A DNA stretch of 64,000 bases from CAYWWY01 sp964462525 (GTDB lineage Bacteria > Thermotogota > Thermotogae > MWEM01). The translations under genes were made by a program, and so were the position numbers. Below the pieces are notes generated by a model that was not told where the DNA came from, ran no database searches, and saw only the letters and a list, made by a program, of their open reading frames with translations. The DNA lies in contig CAYWWY010000001.1 in the NCBI GenBank assembly GCA_964462525.1, positions 1 through 64,000 on the forward strand. Reading direction: 5' to 3'. Every line of letters starts with the position of its first letter. Positions within the stretch are counted from its first letter, which is position 1. Of the stretch, positions 25,025-33,797 are shown piece by piece.

Positions 25025-25863
25025 GGATCTGCAAATAACCTTTTCGGAGTTTCTAAAGAAAACCTCCCCATCCCCCCTTCAGAAAACTGCTTGAGCCAGT
25101 AATCCAAAGCCCTTTGCACATCTGGCATCCCTTTTTTTGAAAGAAATCCTTTTTCCAGAGCTGATTGCTCAATGAAACTCCGTTCATTCTTGGTCGCTAG
25201 CTCCCAAGTCAACATCGTTGCTTTCATTTCGCCCGGATACAGATTTGCTATCGTCTGAATCCCATACTCGATGGACTCTTCCAACCAGCCATGAGCGGGA
25301 CGAACACAGCCACATAAAATCAGTTTTTTCGTGATATGAGGTGCGTGAAGGTCTTTGTAGAGGATTCCAGGTGTGTCCAAGACCATAAAGTCATCGTCAA
25401 CGATCATCCATTGAATCCCGCGGGTTATCCCGGGGAAATTACCTACTGCAGCCTTTCCGCCTTTTTTGATGGCATTAACGAGAGAGGTCTTCCCTACATT
25501 TGGTATTCCAACAATCATCGCTTTTCGGATCGCACGTTTGGTGGGAATTGAGTCGCGGATCTTTTTCAGATCGGCAACAATCTGTTTGGGTTTTCCTAGT
25601 AAAGAAATAGGAAGAGCCATCTTCCCCTTATTTCGATAATAATGGATCCATTGATCGGTGACGGAAGGATCCGCGAGATCTCTCTTAGTCAGAACGATCA
25701 CCGTTTCCTTATTGGAAAACAGAGATTTCCACTCGTATGCTCTTCCCGAATAAGGAATCCTCGAATCAATAAGCTCAAAAACAACGTCAACCGCTTTAAG
25801 GTTGCGGTTGATTTGCGCTTTGGCTTTTTCAATATGTCCAGGATAAGAGATTGCTTTCGCCAT
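24988..25863 (-). CDS. rbgA: Ribosome biogenesis GTPase RbgA
   Basis: The 291-residue protein is a circularly permuted GTPase of the YlqF/RbgA family. Motifs appear in the order G4 (LTKRDLAD), G1 (GIPNVGKTSL), G2 (GITRG) and G3 (DTPG), and the N-terminus has the ISYPGHIEKAK motif. It takes part in late 50S assembly. The family usually has NKxD for G4; here Thr replaces Asn. The start ATG 25863 is two bases after the lepB stop; the longer frame upstream overlaps lepB and lacks family similarity. It is the last gene of the ffh operon, with its end overlapping dnaA. Confidence 0.94.
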   Translation of the reverse strand: MAKAISYPGHIEKAKAQINRNLKAVDVVFELIDSRIPYSGRAYEWKSLFSNKETVIVLTKRDLADPSVTDQWIHYYRNKGKMALPISLLGKPKQIVADLKKIRDSIPTKRAIRKAMIVGIPNVGKTSLVNAIKKGGKAAVGNFPGITRGIQWMIVDDDFMVLDTPGILYKDLHAPHITKKLILCGCVRPAHGWLEESIEYGIQTIANLYPGEMKATMLTWELATKNERSFIEQSALEKGFLSKKGMPDVQRALDYWLKQFSEGGMGRFSLETPKRLFADPQNESEPTLGDV

Positions 25864-25865
25864 TA

Positions 25866-26690
25866 CTACTGATGAAGGGTACCAAATCTTGGAAACGGCC
25901 AAAACCGAAGCAGCGGTCCTCCAACGACATTTTCAACAGGAACAAACCCAAAAAAACGACTGTCTAGGCTTGCTGGGGAGTTATCCCCAACAAAAAAGTA
26001 AAACCCTTCTGGAATCCGCACTTGAACCCGCAGGGTATCGCTGTTGGTCCATGCATATTCCTCGACAGGAATATCGTCCAAATATCGTTTATAATAGGTA
26101 GCATAATCCAAAACTCTATTGTAATACATAAAGAAATTTTGTTCAGAGTCCCGTAAACGGAAGCTGGAAGGATATGCCATTTTTTTATAATAAGACGGAT
26201 CGGTAAAAATACCGTCGATTTGATAGACGATCTCTTCCAACCGATTTGGAATAACCCCATTAATGGATAGATGATAGCCTGTACCTACGCCATTGGGGAT
26301 CATTTCAAGAATATCGCCGGGTTTACCGACCAAACGTTTGACATATTTCACGTGTCCTCGAAACTCAGCGGGAGAAAAAAAGTCCATGAACCGATCAAAA
26401 GGACCGAGCATCTCTGAGGCTTGTTGATCGATAAAAGGAGTCCAAAATACAACGATTTCTCCGTAATCTGGTTCCCTAGCTTGGAAGGTAATTCGTTCCA
26501 CGAACAATCGATCCCCAGGCACAATTGCAGGAATCATTGAACCTGTTGGAACCATCATGGTTTCAAAGACAAATAAGCGGATAATCAAAACGGCAATAAC
26601 GGCATAGCCAAAGGCTTTAATCCACTCGAAGGTCTCTTTCGCTGCTTTGTCCTTTAAAGTAGGTTGATTTTTTCGGGATGATTCTTTCAC
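25866..26690 (-). CDS. lepB: Signal peptidase I
   Basis: The 274-residue protein has one N-terminal membrane segment (about 23-45), the catalytic Ser motif PTGSMIPAIVPGDRLFV and the Lys motif in KYVKRLVGKPGD, then the late GDNSPASLDSRFFGFVP motif. It cleaves signal peptides on the outer face of the membrane. Between the Ser and Lys motifs there is an insert of about 40 residues (WTPFIDQQASEMLGPFDRF...). The start GTG 26690 follows GAGGGTG; an upstream ATG in the same frame would overlap rplS. It sits between rplS and rbgA in the operon. Confidence 0.94.
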   Translation of the reverse strand: MKESSRKNQPTLKDKAAKETFEWIKAFGYAVIAVLIIRLFVFETMMVPTGSMIPAIVPGDRLFVERITFQAREPDYGEIVVFWTPFIDQQASEMLGPFDRFMDFFSPAEFRGHVKYVKRLVGKPGDILEMIPNGVGTGYHLSINGVIPNRLEEIVYQIDGIFTDPSYYKKMAYPSSFRLRDSEQNFFMYYNRVLDYATYYKRYLDDIPVEEYAWTNSDTLRVQVRIPEGFYFFVGDNSPASLDSRFFGFVPVENVVGGPLLRFWPFPRFGTLHQ

Positions 26691-26718
26691 ACTGTCACCC
26701 TCGCTTTCAATTAAGGAG

Positions 26719-27069
26719 TTACCAATTCCTTCGGGGCTTGATCTTAATGGTGCCAACAACTTTCCTCAAATAGTAAAGCTTGGCTCTTCGCACCTTGCCT
26801 TTTCGAACGACTTCAAGTTTTTCTAGAGCGGGACAATGAACAGGAAAGACCTTCTCCACCCCAATTCCGTTTGCACTAATTTTCCGAACAGTAAAGGACT
26901 TGCCCATCCCGCTGCCGCGTTTTTGGATCACAAATCCCTCAAAAACTTGCACCCTCTCTTTATTTCCTTCCCGAATCCGATGGTGGACTCGAACGGTATC
27001 GCCCACCCGAAAGTTTGCAATTTCCTTTTCGTGTTCCTGTTCCATTGAGCGAATCAATGCGTTTGACAT
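26719..27069 (-). CDS. rplS: 50S ribosomal protein L19
   Basis: The 116-residue protein matches L19, including FRVGDTVRVHHRIREGNKERVQVFEG, KRGSGMGKSFTVRKIS, GVEKVFPVHCP and the C-terminal RRAKLYYLR. It sits at the 30S-50S interface. It is full length, has a good GGGAGGG ribosome binding site, and its first bases overlap the end of the SPOUT methyltransferase gene by 16. Confidence 0.97.
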   Translation of the reverse strand: MSNALIRSMEQEHEKEIANFRVGDTVRVHHRIREGNKERVQVFEGFVIQKRGSGMGKSFTVRKISANGIGVEKVFPVHCPALEKLEVVRKGKVRRAKLYYLRKVVGTIKIKPRRNW

Positions 27070-27668
27070 ATTTCTTTCCCTCCTGTATGGTTTTCATCAT
27101 ATGGCACTCGTTCTCCTATTAACCGTTCCAAAATGATTGATACGGCGCTTCGTACAGAGAGATGATTAAAGGAAGCGCGCGCGCGTACTGGTTCCAAAGC
27201 GTAATCGCATTGGACCATCACTTCATCAGCCAACCCCCATCCAGTTCCGAAAAGGACAAGAATGGGTTTTTTTTCCTCTTGTATGCGTTCTCTCATGTAT
27301 TCAAAGGTGGTTCCATTATCTCGGTGTTTTGCCGATGTGAATACGACCAGCGGTTTTTTCCCGGTTCGTTGCTGAATATCTTCGATCACTTCTTCCCAAT
27401 AGGGTTTTAAGCATACATAGCTTAATGCTTTGCACCGGTTTGGATTGTAATCCTTTCCTTTTCCCGTTGTCCAATATCGAATGACTCTCCTAATGATTTC
27501 TTGCTGAGCGGGTAGGTTTGTAACCATATAGTATCTCGCAATCTCGTAAGTTCTGCAGGTTCGGGCGATATCGTGGACATCTACATTCGTAACCGCTGTT
27601 GAGATAATTTGCCCCTGCCGACCCAGACAGGGATAATGGAGCAAAGCTACATAAACCTGATCAAGCAT
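27054..27668 (-). CDS. SPOUT-class RNA methyltransferase (TM1570/DUF2168-like)
   Basis: The 204-residue protein has the C-terminal knot pattern of SPOUT methyltransferases: ILVLFGTGWGLADEVM and the loop NHLSVRSAVSIILERL. The first part (VYVALLHYPCLGRQGQIISTAVTNVDVHDIARTCRTY, written here only as family evidence) matches a family placed between trmD and rplS in Thermotoga (TM1570, from memory) and some other phyla. Its RNA target is not known to me; the operon suggests tRNA or rRNA. The start overlaps the trmD stop by eight bases. Confidence 0.85.
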   Translation of the reverse strand: MLDQVYVALLHYPCLGRQGQIISTAVTNVDVHDIARTCRTYEIARYYMVTNLPAQQEIIRRVIRYWTTGKGKDYNPNRCKALSYVCLKPYWEEVIEDIQQRTGKKPLVVFTSAKHRDNGTTFEYMRERIQEEKKPILVLFGTGWGLADEVMVQCDYALEPVRARASFNHLSVRSAVSIILERLIGERVPYDENHTGGKEICQTH

Positions 27669-28428
27669 CTGTATTCCCCTTTTTTTTCTTCTGATGGATA
27701 ATGGCTCCGATGACGATATCCAGGATCCATTCTCGTTCTTCTTCGGTGAACTCCTTTGATCTAAAGAGATCGGGCCGCTTGGCCATAGTTCGTATGATCG
27801 ATTCGCGTTTTTGCCTTCGGAATATCTTTTTGTGATCTCCGCTGAGCAATGTTTCGGGCACTTTCATGCTTCGAAACTCCGCTGGCCTTGTATAATGGCC
27901 ATAATCCAGCCAGCCATGAGCAAAAGAATCATTTTCGACTGAATCGGCATTCCCCACAACCCCTTCCACAAATCGACTTATTGCGTCAACCATAATCATT
28001 ACGGGCAATTCTCCGCCGCTTGTGACAAAATCTCCAAGAGAAACCTCTTCGTGTACCAAAGTCATCACTCTTTCGTCCAAACCTTCGTACCGGCCGCATA
28101 TGAACGCGATATGGTCCATCTTGCTCCATTTCCTAGCTATTTCCGTGTCAAAGGGCCTTCCTTGAGGAGAGGGAAAGATAACCCAAGGAGAAAGTTCTGA
28201 AGCCTTTTCCCGATCCCACCACTCAAAAATGGGTTCTGGTTTCATGACCATACCTGGTCCGCCTCCGAAGGGATAATCATCTGTTGTACGATGCGTGTCA
28301 TGAGTAAAATCTCTCAATTGAGTCGCTGAGAATGTGATTTTTCTGCTTTCAATCGCTTTCCCGAGAATCCCCCATTGCGCGATAAATTGAACCAGTTCGG
28401 GGAATACTGTCAATACGGAAATTTTCAT
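27661..28428 (-). CDS. trmD: tRNA (guanine-37-N1)-methyltransferase
   Basis: The 255-residue protein has TrmD motifs: ISVLTVFPELV at the start, DDYPFGGGPGMVMKPEPI, ICGRYEGLDERV, and SLGDFVTSGGELPVMIMVDAI with the deep-knot S-adenosylmethionine site. It methylates G37 in tRNAs to prevent frameshifting. Start ATG 28428 overlaps the end of rimM by four bases. It is in the standard position between rimM and the SPOUT methyltransferase. Confidence 0.97.
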   Translation of the reverse strand: MKISVLTVFPELVQFIAQWGILGKAIESRKITFSATQLRDFTHDTHRTTDDYPFGGGPGMVMKPEPIFEWWDREKASELSPWVIFPSPQGRPFDTEIARKWSKMDHIAFICGRYEGLDERVMTLVHEEVSLGDFVTSGGELPVMIMVDAISRFVEGVVGNADSVENDSFAHGWLDYGHYTRPAEFRSMKVPETLLSGDHKKIFRRQKRESIIRTMAKRPDLFRSKEFTEEEREWILDIVIGAIIHQKKKKGNTDA

Positions 28429-28973
28429 GATTGGTACCTAGGAACGCGCATGTGGATGATCCGGTTGACATAATCTGCTTGAATGATATAAGCTTGAACA
28501 AACGGAATCAAGATCTCCTGAGCATCTTCTTGACCAGAGTCTTCTCGAATCACAATCACATTATGGGCACCCGTTTCAAGAATATCCACCACAATGCCAA
28601 TATTGATTCCCGATTCATCGATAACAGAACAACCCAATACTTCATAGAAGAAATACTCATTCGGTCCTTTTGGGATCAATTCTTGGATGCTGGTCAGGAT
28701 TTCAAAACCCATGAGCCGATGGGCTTCTTCTAAGGCTGTATAACCCTCCCATTGGGCAATCAATTTGCTCCCAGAAGGACGAATTCGGTTCAGTGTGGCG
28801 TAAAAGTACTTTTTCTGTTTGGAGTGGAATAAAATGAATTGCTTTCCTACTTGGAAGTTCTCAAGATCATCGGTATAGGGACGTATTTTTGTTTCCCCAT
28901 TCAAACCGTGCGCACCCAGAATTACACCAATTTCAATCTGATCATGCAAAAGCGCCTGAAGGGTCTGGATCAA
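28425..28973 (-). CDS. rimM: Ribosome maturation factor RimM
   Basis: The 182-residue protein starts with the RimM domain (IEIGVILGAHGLNGETKI, FILFHSKQK) and ends in a PRC-barrel domain (NEYFFYEVLGCSVIDESG, ILIPFVQAYI). It binds S19 in 30S maturation. The start is TTG 28973, with GAGGTGA seven bases before, just after the khpA stop. It lies between khpA and trmD in the usual order. Confidence 0.95.
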   Translation of the reverse strand: MIQTLQALLHDQIEIGVILGAHGLNGETKIRPYTDDLENFQVGKQFILFHSKQKKYFYATLNRIRPSGSKLIAQWEGYTALEEAHRLMGFEILTSIQELIPKGPNEYFFYEVLGCSVIDESGINIGIVVDILETGAHNVIVIREDSGQEDAQEILIPFVQAYIIQADYVNRIIHMRVPRYQS

Positions 28974-28980
28974 AAAAACG

Positions 28981-29211
28981 TCACCTCAACACTTTCAAGA
29001 TAAATTTTTCCTGCTTTTCTCCAGCGATTGCGTTGAGTAAGATGTTGATCGACTTGATGGTCCTTCCATCCTTCCCAATCAGTTGGCCAACATCCTCATC
29101 CGCTAAACCAACCTGGAAAACAACCCCTTGATCTTTTGGGATCTCTTCGATCCGTACGGAATCGGGATTCTTTACGATCCCCTTGATCATAAATTCAAGG
29201 GTTTCTTTCAC
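28981..29211 (-). CDS. khpA: KH-domain RNA-binding protein KhpA
   Basis: The 76-residue protein is one KH domain with the GKDG loop in GQLIGKDGRTIKSINILLNA. It is the standard small KH protein between rpsP and rimM. KhpA pairs with KhpB in several bacteria; KhpB is encoded at 20527-21222. Its start overlaps the rpsP stop by one base. Confidence 0.95.
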   Translation of the reverse strand: MKETLEFMIKGIVKNPDSVRIEEIPKDQGVVFQVGLADEDVGQLIGKDGRTIKSINILLNAIAGEKQEKFILKVLR

Positions 29212-29501
29212 TATTCTTCCGCCTTTTTCTCTATAGGGGCATTTTTGATGGCGTGTAGCTTTTCCATCACTCCGTGTTTTCTGAAAATACTCCGTACAGA
29301 ATCAGTAGGTTGAGCGCCTTTTACCAGCCATTCAAGGGCTCTATCCAGATCCAGTTTGGTAACCGCAGGGTCATTCATCGGATCGTAAAAACCCAGAGAC
29401 TCGATATAAGTACCGTCTCTGCGTTTTTTTTGGTCCATAACCACGACCCTGTAAAAGGGCATCTTTCTTTTTCCCATTCTAGTCAATCGGATTTTTACCA
29501 T
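29211..29501 (-). CDS. rpsP: 30S ribosomal protein S16
   Basis: The 96-residue protein starts VKIRLTRMGKRKMPFYRVVV and has the family GTYIESLGFYDP and GAQPTDSVRSIFRK motifs. It is a 30S assembly protein. The gene follows ffh by 44 bases and precedes khpA. A ribosome binding site GAGG lies before the ATG. Confidence 0.97.
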   Translation of the reverse strand: MVKIRLTRMGKRKMPFYRVVVMDQKKRRDGTYIESLGFYDPMNDPAVTKLDLDRALEWLVKGAQPTDSVRSIFRKHGVMEKLHAIKNAPIEKKAEE

Positions 29502-29545
29502 GTACCTTTCTACCTCCTCTATTGTGTTGGAACCGCTATTATCCT

Positions 29546-30859
29546 TTATCCAAAAGGAAAGCCTTTCATACCTTTAGCACCGGTTTGATTGATCCGCTTC
29601 ACCATTTTCTTCATTTGATCAAACTGATCCAATAACCGAGAAACCTCTGAAAGAGGACGGCCCGACCCCAAGGCAATCCGTTTTTTGCGAGAATAATTGA
29701 TTACACGTGGATTTGAACGTTCTGCAGGAGTCATGGATTGGATCAAAGCCTCTACGTGACGGATGCGGTTTTCATCCATTTGAACATCCTTTAGCTTCGA
29801 GGCTCCGGGAAGCATCTCCAACAAAGAAGCAAAAGACCCCATTTTTCGAATTTGCCGAAGTTGATCCAAAAAATCATCGAACGAAAACTCGGCCTTGCGG
29901 AACTTTTTCTCCATCTTTTTTGCTTTTTCCTCATCCATGGTCATTTCCAGCTTCTCGATCAAGCTAATCATGTCTCCCATACCGAGAATCCTGGAAGCCA
30001 TGCGATCCGGAAAAAAAGGTTCCAATCCATCCGTCTTTTCGCTCGTGCCAATGAACTTAATGGGTTTACCTGTCACTTTTCGGATAGAAAGCGCCACTCC
30101 ACCTCTCGTGTCTCCATCCATTTTGGTCAGGACATATCCACTAACTCCGAGATGATCATTAAAGGTCTTTGCCGATTGAACCGCGTCTTGACCAATCATC
30201 GCATCCAGGACCATTAAAACTTCGTCAGGATTTACTTGTTGTTGGATGGCACACAATTCGTTCATCATCATCTCGTCGATATGTAAGCGTCCAGCTGTGT
30301 CTATCAAAACAACATCCGTATTGGTTTTTATTGCTTCTTTCATAGATTGAGAGACAATCTGCAACGGTTTTTTCCGATCTCCCGTACATACCGGCACATC
30401 AATACTGCGTCCTAGTGTTTCTAGTTGTTCAATTGCAGCAGGACGATATACATCGGCGGCGACAAGCATCACTTTCCTTCCAGATCGTTTGATCCAGTGA
30501 GCGAGTTTGGCAGACGTAGTTGTCTTTCCACTTCCCTGTAAGCCGACAAGCATAATCGCAGAAGGTTTCCGAACAAAGTCGAGTTTCTCGTTTTTTTCAC
30601 CCATCAGCTGCTGGAGCTCAAGATTGATAATCTTGATGAATTGCTGATCGGGAGTCAAACTGTCCAATACTTCGCTACCCAGAGCTTTTTCCTTAACCAC
30701 TTGAATAAAGTCCTTCACAACTTTGTAGTTTACATCTGCTTCAAGAAGGGACATTTTGACCATCTGGACGGCATCGGTAATGTTTTTCTGGGAAATTTTG
30801 CCCTGCCCTTTCAGGGTTTTCATTGCCCGGGCGATTTTTTCTTGCAGGTTTTCAAACAT
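29546..30859 (-). CDS. ffh: Signal recognition particle GTPase Ffh
   Basis: The 437-residue protein has the N-domain (1-90), the GTPase domain with GLQGSGKTTTSAKLAHW, DVYRPAAIEQL, DTAGRLHIDE and TKMDGDTRGGVAL, and a methionine-rich M domain with the RNA-binding RKKRIALGSGRPLSEV motif. It binds signal peptides with 4.5S RNA and delivers ribosomes to FtsY. It is the first gene of the nine-gene operon through rbgA, with a consensus promoter upstream. No 4.5S RNA gene is seen near it. Confidence 0.97.
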   Translation of the reverse strand: MFENLQEKIARAMKTLKGQGKISQKNITDAVQMVKMSLLEADVNYKVVKDFIQVVKEKALGSEVLDSLTPDQQFIKIINLELQQLMGEKNEKLDFVRKPSAIMLVGLQGSGKTTTSAKLAHWIKRSGRKVMLVAADVYRPAAIEQLETLGRSIDVPVCTGDRKKPLQIVSQSMKEAIKTNTDVVLIDTAGRLHIDEMMMNELCAIQQQVNPDEVLMVLDAMIGQDAVQSAKTFNDHLGVSGYVLTKMDGDTRGGVALSIRKVTGKPIKFIGTSEKTDGLEPFFPDRMASRILGMGDMISLIEKLEMTMDEEKAKKMEKKFRKAEFSFDDFLDQLRQIRKMGSFASLLEMLPGASKLKDVQMDENRIRHVEALIQSMTPAERSNPRVINYSRKKRIALGSGRPLSEVSRLLDQFDQMKKMVKRINQTGAKGMKGFPFG

Positions 30860-30884
30860 GAGAATACTCCTTTATTGCCGGTCG

Positions 30885-30913
30885 AGTATACCGAATCAAG
30901 GGCTCAGTGTCAA
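30885..30913 (-). promoter_or_regulatory. Sigma-70-type promoter of ffh operon
   Basis: On the minus strand TTGACA (30913-30908), 17-base spacer and TATACT (30890-30885). The ffh start is 25 bases downstream. Confidence 0.88.
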
Positions 30914-30994
30914 GTTCTATTAGATGTATAAAATATTACATATTTGTGATTCGCGCGGTGAATTCATCCAGATGAAGATCATAAAAGAAGGATA

Positions 30995-31003
30995 TGGTAC
31001 AAT
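30995..31003 (+). promoter_or_regulatory. Extended -10 promoter of VUT transporter gene
   Basis: TGGTACAAT, 26 bases before ATG 31030. It overlaps an in-frame upstream ATG (30994), which argues against that start. Confidence 0.55.
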
Positions 31004-31029
31004 CGGAATATCATAAAAAAGGTGGCCAT

Positions 31030-31743
31030 ATGAGCAACGAATTCATCTGGTTTGGTTTTTTGATTTTGGACCTTAGCGTTTCTTTGGTTTTCGTCTTCTT
31101 TTTTGGGAAACAAGGTTTGTTCTTCCTGATCGTAATGAATATCATTTTGTGCAACATCCAAGTGCTGAAAACGGTTGAACTGTTCGGGGTAACTGCAACT
31201 CTGGGGAACATTCTCTATGGGGGGATTTTCTTCTCTACTGACATTTTGAGCGAAGTATACGGGAAAAAGGAAGCCAGGAAAGGAGTGATTCTCGGGTTTG
31301 CCGCTCTGATCTTGACAACACTCTATATGCAGATTTCCTTGGCTTTTCATCCTGCCCCGTCCGATTTTGCTCACCCCCATTTTCAAGCCCTATTTCAGAT
31401 ATTGCCTCGCGTGGCTTTGGGAAGCATATGCGCCTATGCTCTTTCCCAGTTTCATGATATTTGGGCATTCCAATTTTGGAAAACTATAACTAAAGGGAAG
31501 TATCTTTGGCTCCGCAACAATTGTTCCACGATTGCGAGCCAACTAATCGACACCACCGTTTTTTGTCTGATCGCATTCGCTGGGATTTTCGATTGGCCGG
31601 TCTTTTGGGAAATCTTTATAACCACTTATTTCTTGAAAGTGATCGTTTCTGTCTTGGATACCCCGTTTCTCTATTTAGGCAGGAAATTTGCGCGAATGCA
31701 TATCCAGATCAAGTCGAATGCAAATACCCAACAGACAATATGA
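31030..31743 (+). CDS. VUT family queuosine-precursor transporter (YhhQ-like)
   Basis: The 237-residue membrane protein has about six hydrophobic segments and the family features GNILYGGIFFSTDILSEVYGKKEA and the Asp/Gln positions in NNCSTIASQLIDTTVFCL. YhhQ/VUT proteins import queuosine precursors (preQ0/preQ1 or queuine). No queuosine genes are in the window. I see no preQ1 riboswitch in the leader. ATG 31030 has AAAGGTGG upstream. It ends two bases from the convergent stop of the next gene. Confidence 0.85.
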   Translation: MSNEFIWFGFLILDLSVSLVFVFFFGKQGLFFLIVMNIILCNIQVLKTVELFGVTATLGNILYGGIFFSTDILSEVYGKKEARKGVILGFAALILTTLYMQISLAFHPAPSDFAHPHFQALFQILPRVALGSICAYALSQFHDIWAFQFWKTITKGKYLWLRNNCSTIASQLIDTTVFCLIAFAGIFDWPVFWEIFITTYFLKVIVSVLDTPFLYLGRKFARMHIQIKSNANTQQTI

Positions 31744-31745
31744 AC

Positions 31746-32336
31746 CTATGATTTTTTTCTGATTCGAGTCACCAAACGATCCAGGGAAATGTGCAACAGA
31801 TATCCCAAAAAAGAAGATACGCCCAAAAAGATCGTATGGTTTATCAATAATTGCCTTTGAAGAGCTCCTTGCTGGAACAGCCAGTGCCCGCCAGCTATTG
31901 TCAAAGCATATAGAGTTCCCGCCCAAACAGTATGAATCACACCTCTATGTCGGGGCATGAAATGAGTAAAGATCAGAGTTGCGAATACTCCTACTAGCAC
32001 CGCAATGAAAAAAGACAGGCTGATCAAAGGGACCTTTTGATCAAATGACTTATGGCGATTCCAGTACTCATAAAGCCGGAAGAAGACCATTATTGTAACA
32101 ACAATACCTACGAGCAATCGGGCAATCCGTTGAACGATGGAATCCGGATGATCGATATCCGGCGCATCAGCGGAAAAAACAAATACAGCATAACCTACAG
32201 CGATAATCACTGGGTCAACTATCAACCATTGGAGAATCCGTTCGTTTTTGATATTTAACCTTGCCAACTCGTGAATGAGCACAAGAAAAGGGTATAGTCC
32301 GATACCAGATCCAATATGAGTCTTGAAGTTGGGCAT
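31746..32336 (-). CDS. YdjM-like membrane-bound metal-dependent hydrolase
   Basis: The 196-residue protein begins PNFKTHIGSGIGLYPFLVL and has about five membrane segments. His/Asp residues occur where the DUF457/YdjM family places its metal site: THIGSG, SADAPDIDHPDS, HRGVIHTVWAG and GYLLHISLD. Function of the family is poorly known; in E. coli YdjM is in the SOS regulon. Upstream frame extension is rejected because AAGGAG precedes ATG 32336. A promoter-like TGATACAAT lies at 32377-32385 on its strand. Confidence 0.75.
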   Translation of the reverse strand: MPNFKTHIGSGIGLYPFLVLIHELARLNIKNERILQWLIVDPVIIAVGYAVFVFSADAPDIDHPDSIVQRIARLLVGIVVTIMVFFRLYEYWNRHKSFDQKVPLISLSFFIAVLVGVFATLIFTHFMPRHRGVIHTVWAGTLYALTIAGGHWLFQQGALQRQLLINHTIFLGVSSFLGYLLHISLDRLVTRIRKKS

Positions 32337-32376
32337 CCAACACTCCTTATCGATTGCCAAATGTTTTGTCTTTCTG

Positions 32377-32436
32377 ATTGTATCATACTTTCCTAAAGAT
32401 AAAGATATCCAATCGATGAGCCTTCCATGGTATAAT
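32377..32436. promoter_or_regulatory. Divergent extended -10 promoters
   Basis: TGATACAAT on the minus strand (32377-32385) faces the YdjM-like gene, and TGGTATAAT on the plus strand (32428-32436) faces the MFS gene. Both have weak -35 boxes. Confidence 0.55.
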
Positions 32437-32477
32437 AGTAAGGTAATAGAACCAAAAATGCGTTGGGAGGTTTTTTT

Positions 32478-33671
32478 TTGACGATTTCTCCAGCATCCCG
32501 ATTGTGGGTTGTAGCAGGGTTTCGTATTTTTGTCACCTTTACCTTCGGTATGCTTCTCCAAGCACAGCTGAGAGAAATCGGAATCAGTGTTTTTTGGATC
32601 AGTATGTTGTCCACAGTGCGTGGTGGTACAATGACTTTGTTCAGTCCAGCATGGGGCGCATTGTCTGATATGCGCAAGCGTAGAGTCCCAGTGCTGTTCA
32701 TTACGCTCTTGGCACTCTGCTTTTTATACCCTCTATACAATTTTGTCGATCAAGTCGGCGGATTTATTCTGGTTTCTGTGCTCGTCGCGATGTTTTGTGG
32801 TGGGTTCGAACCGATTTCAATGGCACTCACTGCCGATTACACCCAGATCTCTTTGAAAGATACAGCGCGTTCTTTTTCTTTTCTCAACGCTTCTACTTCG
32901 ATTGGTATGTTCACGGGTAGAGTTGTTCTTTCTGTTTTGTTTATTTGGCTCAGTCCGCGGAATGCGATCTGGTTTTTTGCCGCTTTTGCATGGCTTCCTG
33001 CCTTGTTATCTCTACGAATCCCTGAGGGAAAACGTGAAGTCCGTGTGCATCAAGGTGGCGGTTTTCTCTCTCGGTTTTTTCCCTTAATCAAAGACCCAAA
33101 ACCGCTTAAACAGAATGGCTTATGGGCAATCTATCTTTCAAGTTTTCTCCGTCAGATGGGGATTGCGGGCGTTCAGTCAGCCATTTTTGTCTATATCACT
33201 GAAGATGTGCTTCTTTCAGCGTCTCTTGCTGTTATTCTTTCTTCCATCAATCCGCTGCTTCAGATCCCTTCGCATCTATATGCTCGAAAACTCATTGCTC
33301 GGTTTGGATCAGTTTGGAGCACATTTATCGGGATTTTTTTCAGCGCGATCGTGCCGATATGGTTTTTCTTCGCTCAAAACGCGGTTTTTGTAGGACTTGC
33401 TTATAGCTTTCTTGGATTGGCATTTGGTGCTTTTTTTAATGGAGCTTCAACCTATATAACAACCCATAGTCCGCACCATCGTCGGGCCGAATTCTTGGGA
33501 TTTCTGCACGCTTCTCGGTCTTTCGGACTACTGATCGGTCCATTGGTTGCTGGATTACTCTCTCTGATCTCTTTTAAGATAATGTTTCTTACGATGGCCA
33601 TGATTATGCTTTCTGGAGCCTTAACCATTTGGATGTTTGTACCGAAAGACCGCCCGGTCCAGTCGAGGTGA
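32478..33671 (+). CDS. Major facilitator superfamily permease
   Basis: The 397-residue protein has twelve predicted membrane segments and the MFS loop 2-3 motif in WGALSDMRKRRVPVLF. The second half repeats it weakly (YARKLIARFGSVWSTFIG). Substrate cannot be told; drug or sugar exporters share this layout. The start is TTG 32478, seven bases after GGGAGG; another TTG at 32463 lies before that site. It is upstream of guaA with a promoter in between, so it is probably its own unit. Confidence 0.85.
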   Translation: MTISPASRLWVVAGFRIFVTFTFGMLLQAQLREIGISVFWISMLSTVRGGTMTLFSPAWGALSDMRKRRVPVLFITLLALCFLYPLYNFVDQVGGFILVSVLVAMFCGGFEPISMALTADYTQISLKDTARSFSFLNASTSIGMFTGRVVLSVLFIWLSPRNAIWFFAAFAWLPALLSLRIPEGKREVRVHQGGGFLSRFFPLIKDPKPLKQNGLWAIYLSSFLRQMGIAGVQSAIFVYITEDVLLSASLAVILSSINPLLQIPSHLYARKLIARFGSVWSTFIGIFFSAIVPIWFFFAQNAVFVGLAYSFLGLAFGAFFNGASTYITTHSPHHRRAEFLGFLHASRSFGLLIGPLVAGLLSLISFKIMFLTMAMIMLSGALTIWMFVPKDRPVQSR

Positions 33672-33726
33672 GTTGGGCTACTGTTCTCGGGTCGGGTAAA
33701 CGGACCAAGGAAAAAGGAACGTAGAT

Positions 33727-33755
33727 TTGAAAAGACGATCAAGATCCGGTATAAT
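33727..33755 (+). promoter_or_regulatory. Sigma-70-type promoter of guaA
   Basis: TTGAAA (33727-33732), 17-base spacer and TATAAT (33750-33755), 42 bases before the guaA ATG. No guanine riboswitch fits in the short leader. Confidence 0.85.
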
Positions 33756-33797
33756 ACAACAAACGAATGGAAAAGGGATTTGTGATGAGGTGCATCG

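Noticed and set aside
30994..31029. Upstream ATG of the VUT transporter frame
   Set aside because: The ATG is inside the TGGTACAAT promoter; ATG 31030 has a ribosome binding site.
30960..31029. preQ1 riboswitch before the queuosine-precursor transporter
   Set aside because: The leader after the promoter is only about 20 bases, too short for an aptamer.
33756..33797. Guanine riboswitch before guaA
   Set aside because: The leader is about 40 bases, with no aptamer fold.
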